From assembly GCA_019752635.1 (NCBI GenBank), contig JAIELX010000002.1, positions 51,498 through 115,497 of the forward strand: 64,000 bases of DNA, read 5' to 3'. Made by a program: the position numbers and the translations under genes. Below the pieces are notes generated by a model. The model was not told the DNA's origin. It did not search any database and saw only the letters and a list, made by a program, of their open reading frames with translations. Below, piece by piece: positions 17,521 through 23,702 of the stretch. Origin of the DNA: Candidatus Obscuribacterales bacterium (GTDB lineage: Bacteria; Cyanobacteriota; Vampirovibrionia; Obscuribacterales; Obscuribacteraceae). Numbering within the stretch: position 1 is the first letter of the stretch; every line of letters begins with the position of its first letter.

Positions 17521-19762
17521 GCCAGCGCTTCTGCTGACTCCACTGCTACTACTGTCGGCTTTACTTTTAGGCAGCATTTTTAGCGCCGCTGTTAGCGCGC
17601 CTATTCCCAGTGCTCTTCAAGTTCCATCGACCGAATCTGCTAAGGATCTTCTCGCAGATCCAGCCAAACGGGCGAGTTCTCGCTCATACACTCGCCAGTC
17701 GCCCGAATCGACAGAAAAGAAGAATGTGGTGGCACCGGGGGCGTTTCATGCTCGGTCTGCGCCTCTAGACCTTTTGTTGAACGACGCTGAAGCTGCGTTA
17801 AAGGTACAAGAGTTTGAGCGCGCTCTCAAAATTTTTTCCAGGGCTTGCAGCTTGTATAAAAGTGATCCCAGACCGGGAATGGGAAAAGCGAAAGTTCTCT
17901 ATTGTCTGAATGATGTACCTGCAAGTCGCAAGATTCTTCAAGCTATTAGCGTTTCATTTCCGGGATATGCACCGGCTTTCGCCGCCATGGGCAGGCTGGA
18001 GGAGGTTGAGGGCAAGCTCGCTGAGGCGGAGCAGTATTATCGAAAGTCCGCTCAATTGAATAATCGCGATGCCGACTCGTACTTTCGTCTGGCGCAAATT
18101 GCTCTCGGGCGCGAAGATGTGAATGATGCGTTGGCCAATGTTTTGAAGTGTCTCATGTGCGACGCTGACAATGAATCTGCGCATTTGTTGTTGGCAGAGA
18201 TTTACTGCAGGCGCGAACGCGTCCTTGAATCAATAGAGCACTTGAAGGATGTCTTAGGCGAATCTCCGGATAATGCGCAGATTTTGCTTTTGACCGCCAT
18301 GCTTCAGCGAAGTGTCGGTAAAACCAATTCGGCACTGGAAAATCTCAGGAAAGCCAGAGAGTTGTCGCCGGAAGACGCACTGATACTAGAGGAGTTTTGT
18401 TTGCTCTACGGTTCGAAGAATGATTGGGTGAATGCGCGCGAGTACGCAGAGGAATGGACCAAGTTGGAGCCGGGCAATCCTTCTGCGTGGCTTGTCAGGG
18501 CGTGGTCCTGCCGGAACAGTCAGGAGCTGCATGATGCCGCTGCTTTCTTGAAGAAGGCTGTGACTCTCGCTCCGGATAATCAGGTTCTGCATAACGTTTA
18601 CGGAATGGTACTACTGGATGAACGAAAACCTGACGATGCTTTGCATGAGTTCGAAAGAGCGTGTCGATTGGATCCGAAGGACATTACCGCGCGACTCAAC
18701 GCGGTAAGCGTTTATATTAGCGGCTGTCGATGGGCTGCGGCTGCTGATGCTGCCCGGGCTGCATTGGTCGATTTTCCCGGCTCGCCTGACCTTCAAGGGT
18801 TGCTCGCCTACATCTATGCCAGGGATGGTGCTATTCGTGATGCCTCAACGTTTGCGGCGCTGGCTCTGAAAGAGCTACCGGCGGATGCATGCGCGTTGAT
18901 TGCCATGGCCATTGTGGAGCGGAACCAGGGGCATGAAGAGCTAGCTTCGACCTATTTGCAGAGAGCCGTAGAGAAAAATCCGGCAAGCCCGTTCGCCCTC
19001 ATTGAATTTGCTAAAGATCTCAGGCGGAATGGACAGACTCGAGAATCCGTTACCTGCCTACAACAAGTGCTGCAGATCGCTCCATCGAACCTGCAAGCGA
19101 AAGCGGCTATGGCAGAGGCGTTGAAAGATCTGGGCAATTATCAGGGCGCCATTTTGCATCTGAAGGAATGCGTGGTTCGCAATCCGAAAGATTTGGATTT
19201 GCGACTTTCGCTTGCCGACGCGCAAGCTAAATCAGGCGATCCTGAAACTGCGGCCGAGACGCTGGAAAAGGCGATGAAAGTGCATCCCGCATCGCCTGAT
19301 CCTCCCTCACTGCTTGCTGAACTGGCGCTGGCGCGAAAGGACTACGCCAGGGTCGAAGTACTTGCTCGCACTGCGTTGGGATACGATCCAAAAAATGTGA
19401 AGGCGTTGATTCTAGTTGCTACGGTGCAGCTTCATTCCGGAAAATTCCGGGACTGCGAAGATACGTGCCAGCTGTTAATGCAATTGGCACCTGCAAACAA
19501 GGATGCACTGCTTTTGACCGCTCGCAGCGCATACAAGCTGAGGAACTGGCCTGAATGTGCTGCTCGGTTGCAGCAGGTTTACGCCACTGGACTCAAGCTT
19601 CCTCCGTCGGATCTATTGGCGCTGGCCGTTTGCCTGGAGCGGACCGGTGCGGTTGGCAAGGCGGTAGCCCTGCTGTCCACCGATTCGTTCGACCAGCTTG
19701 GTGCTGCTGACTCGAAAGAGTTGTCCAAGCTGAAGCGAAGGCTGAGTCACGGTTCGCTATAA
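17480..19762 (+). CDS. Large exported TPR-repeat protein
   Basis: The 760-residue protein has a basic N-terminus and a hydrophobic core (LLLTPLLLLSALLLGSIFSA) forming a signal peptide or anchor. From about residue 95 to the end it consists of some 17-18 tetratricopeptide repeats, recognisable by the W/L-G-Y-A-P spacing (for example AMGRLEEVEGKLAEAEQYYRKSAQLN). It would act as a helical scaffold for protein contacts at or outside the membrane. Overlap with mqnA and a 13-bp gap to the glycosyltransferase suggest one operon. The layout recalls TPR proteins that serve polysaccharide export, but this is inferred from context only. Confidence 0.85.
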   Translation: MKQCAASTDTSAAKPALLLTPLLLLSALLLGSIFSAAVSAPIPSALQVPSTESAKDLLADPAKRASSRSYTRQSPESTEKKNVVAPGAFHARSAPLDLLLNDAEAALKVQEFERALKIFSRACSLYKSDPRPGMGKAKVLYCLNDVPASRKILQAISVSFPGYAPAFAAMGRLEEVEGKLAEAEQYYRKSAQLNNRDADSYFRLAQIALGREDVNDALANVLKCLMCDADNESAHLLLAEIYCRRERVLESIEHLKDVLGESPDNAQILLLTAMLQRSVGKTNSALENLRKARELSPEDALILEEFCLLYGSKNDWVNAREYAEEWTKLEPGNPSAWLVRAWSCRNSQELHDAAAFLKKAVTLAPDNQVLHNVYGMVLLDERKPDDALHEFERACRLDPKDITARLNAVSVYISGCRWAAAADAARAALVDFPGSPDLQGLLAYIYARDGAIRDASTFAALALKELPADACALIAMAIVERNQGHEELASTYLQRAVEKNPASPFALIEFAKDLRRNGQTRESVTCLQQVLQIAPSNLQAKAAMAEALKDLGNYQGAILHLKECVVRNPKDLDLRLSLADAQAKSGDPETAAETLEKAMKVHPASPDPPSLLAELALARKDYARVEVLARTALGYDPKNVKALILVATVQLHSGKFRDCEDTCQLLMQLAPANKDALLLTARSAYKLRNWPECAARLQQVYATGLKLPPSDLLALAVCLERTGAVGKAVALLSTDSFDQLGAADSKELSKLKRRLSHGSL

Positions 19763-19775
19763 TGAATGTGGCGCA

Positions 19776-21020
19776 ATGGGCGGTCACCGGAGGTACTCGA
19801 ATCTGCCGCGAGGAAAACAGCCCGTCGAGTATTTTGCTTCGTCAATCGTAGACAAAACGATTGATCATATTTATCGTGATTTTGATAGTTATTCGCACGA
19901 GATTTTTGAAGGCGACCCTGGAGCAGAAGAGAAGTGCTGGCTGAAAGTGGTTGTTCCACCGGTATTTTGGCAGGGGCGCTTCTTAAAGGGGCTGTGCTTC
20001 TCGCCGTCAGTTGACTACATAGCAAAAAAGTATCCGCGTCTTTCTGATCTGTTCGTGACTCTGGCAACGTCTATGTCAATATCGCATCCCTGGTCACTCG
20101 AAGCGGACGCCTATCTCGTATCGTATGCTAATGATAGGCGCGATGATTGGTTTCGCTCAAATGCCATACCGGCCAGGGCGTCTAAGCCGCTGATTCCTCT
20201 GGGAGATTCGGACTACACTAACGAGCGTCTGTTTGTGCCTCAATCGAAAGTTAGTCGTTGCGTTGATGTACTGACCGTGTCAATGTTGTGGAAGCAAAAA
20301 AACTTGCCTGTCATAGCCGAAGCGATGGCGTTGCTGTCGGCGCAATATCGACCAGTGTCCTGGACTCTGATAGTTGGACGCGAAAAGGCTGAGCTCGATG
20401 GTGACGCGATGGAAGAATTGCACCGAGTCCAGTCGATAGTGGCTGATTTCGGAAGCAGATTCGACTTGATTTACAAGGTCAATCCCTGTTTAACCTCGCA
20501 GTTCTATGCTCGCGCGAAAGTCTACGTATTGGGGTCGCTGTTCGAAGGTTCGAACCGAAGCATTAAGGAGGCGATGGCGTGTGACACACCCGTTGTCTGC
20601 TTTGAAGGATACAATCAATACGCTCGTGGATCTCAGCCTATTTTTGCTTCTGCTTGCGGACTTACCGCGTCATTCAGTTCTGCGGCATTGGCGAATGCCG
20701 TGCAGCAGGTTTTGGAAACTCCTTCAGCGTTTGCTCCGCGAGAAGCTTATCTTGCATCAGGCGGAGGCAGAACAAATTTTCTCGAAATGTGCCTTTGTTA
20801 CCTGCCCTATTTCGGTGATAACCTACCGGGATTTCTTAGCGGACAAAATTGCAGCAGTGTTTGGTGGAATGCGGCTCTGCAGGCTTGCTACCAAATAGAT
20901 CTCGTTGAATATCTTCATGCAGAACTAGAATGGTCGGGCGCTAGTGGCATTCTAAAGATAGGGGCGCTGTTGAATCAGCACGTTATGGATTTGAAGACCG
21001 CCGGGTGGGATGGTGCATAG
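19776..21020 (+). CDS. GT4-like glycosyltransferase (GT-B fold)
   Basis: The 414-residue protein resembles family 4 transferases in its second half: a TLIVGREKAEL strand-turn after the linker, then FEGSNRSIKEAMACDTPVV with the E257-x7-E265 pair that binds the nucleotide-sugar donor. The N-terminal acceptor domain is poorly conserved. Donor and acceptor cannot be read; the downstream epimerase suggests a UDP-hexose. ATG 19776 lies 13 bp after the TPR stop. Another ATG at 19762 overlaps that stop (TAATG) in a different frame that closes after 29 codons, so the true N-terminus may be affected by a frameshift. The 3' end overlaps the HprK-like gene by 11 bp. Confidence 0.75.
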   Translation: MGGHRRYSNLPRGKQPVEYFASSIVDKTIDHIYRDFDSYSHEIFEGDPGAEEKCWLKVVVPPVFWQGRFLKGLCFSPSVDYIAKKYPRLSDLFVTLATSMSISHPWSLEADAYLVSYANDRRDDWFRSNAIPARASKPLIPLGDSDYTNERLFVPQSKVSRCVDVLTVSMLWKQKNLPVIAEAMALLSAQYRPVSWTLIVGREKAELDGDAMEELHRVQSIVADFGSRFDLIYKVNPCLTSQFYARAKVYVLGSLFEGSNRSIKEAMACDTPVVCFEGYNQYARGSQPIFASACGLTASFSSAALANAVQQVLETPSAFAPREAYLASGGGRTNFLEMCLCYLPYFGDNLPGFLSGQNCSSVWWNAALQACYQIDLVEYLHAELEWSGASGILKIGALLNQHVMDLKTAGWDGA

Positions 21021-21843
21021 TTTGGACTTAGACCGGATTTGTGTAGTCGGGAAGTTTCGCTTTCGTCTTTCCAGTCGCAATGAGAGATTGCTGGAGCAGA
21101 CGTTGGAATCGTTTTGTGCCGATTCTGATCAGGTGACGGTGTGCGAAACAATCGATCTGGATTCACCGAATACATTCGAGGATCAGCCGCCGCTGACCGA
21201 CGAGCCTGTGTCGACGATAAAGAGAGTCATCTCTGTTGCCGAAAATGCCCATCACGCTGACCATCTTTTCTTTGACGCTTGTTGTCTAATTACTCAAAAT
21301 CGACATTCAGTTTTTCTTGCCGGAATGTCATTTGCCGGCAAGTCCACTCTTGCTGCGGGAGCACTGTTTGACATGCAGTGGAAGCTTATTTCTGAGGATG
21401 TTGTTTTTCTTGATCGCGAAAAAGACCAGGTGGTGCCTTTGCGGTGCCCGGTATCATTGCGCCCCTCTGCGCCAGCTTTGATAGAAGAAGCTACAGGCAG
21501 GACCGTTGAACCTTTTCGATTCGGGCGATGGCTTGTATGTTACGATCGCTTTGACAGCAATCCGGTTAGTGCTCGGTTTTCACTTGCAATCTGCCTTGAT
21601 GGACGCGCCGGCGCGGGGCCGCTTACCGCAGTAAGGCACGAGCCAAACGATTTCTTGCACAAGCTCATTGCGTACGGCAACTGGCTAACTGTACCCGGGG
21701 CTCCTGAATACATTCAAGACTGTTTTCGGACGAGTCAATGTTGGACTGTATCAGGTGGCACCATCGCTGAGCGCCTTCGATGGTTGCGTGCGGTAAGTGA
21801 TTCCCTGGCTGCAGAAGTCGTTTCGGGCAAGGAGCGTTTATGA
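21010..21843 (+). CDS. HprK-related kinase (P-loop, RiPP/PqqD-associated type)
   Basis: The 277-residue protein has a Walker A G105-x4-GKST (AGMSFAGKSTLAAG) followed by KLISEDVVFLD, the arrangement of the C-terminal kinase domain of HPr kinase/phosphorylase. The HprK N-terminal domain and a HPr gene are absent. Homologues of this reduced type are known beside PqqD-like proteins and in some lasso-peptide clusters, where one class phosphorylates the precursor peptide. Here a PqqD-like gene and a 61-residue peptide gene lie 1.3 kb downstream. It overlaps the glycosyltransferase and precedes the epimerase by 13 bp, so it belongs to the same operon. Substrate is unknown. Confidence 0.75.
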   Translation: MVHSLDLDRICVVGKFRFRLSSRNERLLEQTLESFCADSDQVTVCETIDLDSPNTFEDQPPLTDEPVSTIKRVISVAENAHHADHLFFDACCLITQNRHSVFLAGMSFAGKSTLAAGALFDMQWKLISEDVVFLDREKDQVVPLRCPVSLRPSAPALIEEATGRTVEPFRFGRWLVCYDRFDSNPVSARFSLAICLDGRAGAGPLTAVRHEPNDFLHKLIAYGNWLTVPGAPEYIQDCFRTSQCWTVSGGTIAERLRWLRAVSDSLAAEVVSGKERL

Positions 21844-21856
21844 CGAAGACTGTTGT

Positions 21857-22807
21857 ATGAATATACGGGTCCTTGTGACGGGGGGGGCGGGCTTCGTCGG
21901 TAGCTGGACTGTTGCGGAGCTGGTGCTACGCGGTGTGCCGCTTTGCGTAGTCGACAATTTCAGCTCGGGGTTGCCGGAAAATGTTCCTGCCAGGGTGGAA
22001 GTCCATGATGTGGATGTGCGCTGCCAGAGCGAGCTTCGCCGAGTTTTTGAGAGATTCAGACCGACACATGTGTTGCATGCGGCAAGCGATGTCTCCGGCC
22101 GATTGGCTGGTAGTTCCGAGATTCTGCACAGCGCTGATATCAACGTCACAGGCAGTCTAAATGTTTTGAAGGCAATGTTTGAGTTTGGTAGTCGCAAACT
22201 TGTTTTTGTATCGAGTGCAGCAGTTTACGGTGAGGTTCCCGAAGGGCAACTTGCCTGCGAAGACTGGTCTCTCCGCCCACAGAGCCCTTACGGTGCCAGT
22301 AAGGCGGCGTTCGAAATGCTTTTGCTCCCGCTCCTTTCGGATGGTGCGATTGAAACCGTTGTTTTACGCTACGCGAACGTCTACGGACCGCGGCAGCCGC
22401 ACGGTGAAAATGGTGGTGTGGTCTCGCGTTTCTTTGATCTGGTAATAAAGAACAAGACTGTGCCGATTTATGGTCGTCGTGCCGAGGGGGACGGCGGCTG
22501 TCGCCGCGACTATATTGCAGTTCAAGACGTAGTTGATGCTAATGTGCTTGCCCTTCTAAGCGATGCTAGAGGCATCTACAACGTGAGCACAGGCCGAAGT
22601 CATCTAACTAGCGACGTTCTGGAGCTGATCGCTGGAACCGTGGCGGTAGAACCTCGCGTACAGTGGTTGCCACCACGAGACGGTGAGATTAAGAACAGCG
22701 TGCAAGACTGCGCAAAATTGCAAGGCTGTGGCTGGCTTCCGACTCATTCACTGGCGCAAGGTATTGCACGCTATGCACAGAGCTTTCAGAACCAATTCGC
22801 CAGTTAG
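21857..22807 (+). CDS. NAD-dependent nucleotide-sugar epimerase/dehydratase (GalE-like extended SDR)
   Basis: The 316-residue protein opens MNIRVLVTGGAGFVGSW, with the extended-SDR NAD motif TGGAGFVG at 8-15, and carries the active-site pair in SPYGASKAAFE (YxxxK) after VFVSSAAVYGE. The C-terminal half (RYANVYGPRQ, RDYIAVQDVVDA, YNVSTG) binds the nucleotide sugar. UDP-glucose 4-epimerase is the nearest reading, but dTDP- or UDP-sugar 4,6-dehydratases share these motifs. I placed the start at ATG 21857; an upstream GTG frame at 21797 would overlap the kinase gene and lacks family sequence. It is the last gene of the plus-strand run that begins with mqnA. Confidence 0.85.
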   Translation: MNIRVLVTGGAGFVGSWTVAELVLRGVPLCVVDNFSSGLPENVPARVEVHDVDVRCQSELRRVFERFRPTHVLHAASDVSGRLAGSSEILHSADINVTGSLNVLKAMFEFGSRKLVFVSSAAVYGEVPEGQLACEDWSLRPQSPYGASKAAFEMLLLPLLSDGAIETVVLRYANVYGPRQPHGENGGVVSRFFDLVIKNKTVPIYGRRAEGDGGCRRDYIAVQDVVDANVLALLSDARGIYNVSTGRSHLTSDVLELIAGTVAVEPRVQWLPPRDGEIKNSVQDCAKLQGCGWLPTHSLAQGIARYAQSFQNQFAS

Positions 22808-22836
22808 TCGTCACCAACAAAAAAATGGATGGAAGT

Positions 22837-23022
22837 CTAACCTGCGGTTGCAGTCGGCAGCTGAGCAACAGCGGGGTGTATTGAAATCTGTGAATTGACT
22901 ATCGCCGCGAGAGTACCGGCCACGGCGGCTTTCTCTAGAACTTTTTTGATGAATTCCTTACGTGACAAACCTTCTACGCAAGATTCATCTTTCTCGGTGT
23001 CGCCTATTTTTGTATCACTCAT
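22837..23022 (-). CDS. 61-residue peptide with Tat-like segment; candidate RiPP precursor or small exported protein
   Basis: The peptide starts at ATG 23022. Residues 1-18 are acidic, then LSRKEFIKKVLEKA resembles a twin-arginine-type motif (SRKEF in place of SRRxF), followed by a short hydrophobic stretch AAVAGTLAAIV, a possible AVA-Q cleavage site and a Thr/Ala/Pro-rich end (QLPTATAG). It sits between the epimerase gene and a PqqD-like gene, facing away from the latter. A charged helical leader plus short tail next to a PqqD-like protein and HprK-like kinase fits a modified-peptide precursor. A small Tat or membrane protein is the main alternative. The ribosome site is weak. Confidence 0.55.
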   Translation of the reverse strand: MSDTKIGDTEKDESCVEGLSRKEFIKKVLEKAAVAGTLAAIVNSQISIHPAVAQLPTATAG

Positions 23023-23063
23023 GCCGGGTTTTCCGTAAAATTGCTACAGCCTGTATTATTATG

Positions 23064-23076
23064 CCACGTTGCGTGG
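23064..23076. promoter_or_regulatory. Short inverted repeat in the divergent peptide/PqqD intergenic region
   Basis: ccacg-ttg-cgtgg lies between the two divergent starts (23022 and 23152), beside AT-rich TATTAT (23054-23059). It could be a shared operator. The arms are only five bases, so chance is possible. Confidence 0.25.
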
Positions 23077-23151
23077 AATGATAAACCGAGATTCTTCGGA
23101 GCATAGTCGCGCCAATGGTCTGCATCTTTTTCGAAGGACTAGTTTCTGCTG

Positions 23152-23469
23152 ATGAATGACGACACTTTGACTCTTGTATTGAAGCGTGTCGACTCTGCGA
23201 TCTCAACAATTCTTCCTGACGGATACGTAGCCATAATGCAACTGGGCAAGCCGACCGGGTTCGCTTTGACTCCTGCAGGCTCCTTGTTTTGGGAGTTGAG
23301 TGATGGTGCGCTCTGCGTATCTGAGATTATTGAAGAAGTCTATTCGCTATTGAATGCGGCGGCAGCCGGAGCCGGTAGTGGCGAAGTCTTAAGCCATGAG
23401 GCTTTAACCGCCGAGTTAATCGTTCTTGCAAAAGAACTGGTCGCTAATGAATATCTTCGATCGGCATGA
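23152..23469 (+). CDS. PqqD-like protein (RiPP recognition element family)
   Basis: The 105-residue protein matches PqqD in length and pattern: a beta-strand YVAIMQLGKPTGFALTPAG, SLFWELSDGALCVSEIIEEVYSLL (the 'aIW.l.dG..t..eI' helix segment), and a C-terminal helix LIVLAKELVANEYL. PqqD-like domains bind leader peptides and present them to modifying enzymes. No radical-SAM, YcaO or lasso cyclase gene is in the window, so this would belong to a kinase-type arrangement with the HprK-like gene. It is divergent from the 61-residue peptide gene with 129 bp between starts. Confidence 0.75.
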   Translation: MNDDTLTLVLKRVDSAISTILPDGYVAIMQLGKPTGFALTPAGSLFWELSDGALCVSEIIEEVYSLLNAAAAGAGSGEVLSHEALTAELIVLAKELVANEYLRSA

Positions 23470-23537
23470 TGAACGTTTCGCGGCCACTCATGCGACAAAC
23501 GCCAGATATCGCAGCTGGCAAGTGTTCTTTCCTGTAA
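23469..23537 (+). CDS. Possible 22-residue peptide overlapping the PqqD-like stop
   Basis: An ATG overlaps the PqqD-like stop (TGATG) and opens a 22-codon frame ending at TAA 23535. The peptide is basic with Arg-Pro, Arg-Gln and a C-terminal KCSFL. Overlap of this kind often couples translation, and PqqA precursors are of similar length, but the Glu/Tyr pair of PqqA is absent and there is no ribosome site. It may be chance. The rest of the gap to 23702 shows no gene. Confidence 0.2.
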   Translation: MNVSRPLMRQTPDIAAGKCSFL

Positions 23538-23702
23538 AAAAACGACTGCATTTCGAGTCAGTTTAGAGTTGTCACATCTTTCGCCTCTGGTGGGGGAAAC
23601 CTCATTTTGCCGACCGGTAGAGGGATCTACAGTATTGATAGGCTTCTGCAGGGGGTAGCGGGTACGGAAGTGCAGTGGCTCAGTGGCATGGGATGAGGGA
23701 GC

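Noticed and set aside
21010..23469. Classical lasso-peptide or radical-SAM cluster
   Set aside because: No asparagine-synthetase-like cyclase, transglutaminase-like protease, radical SAM or ABC transporter gene is present.
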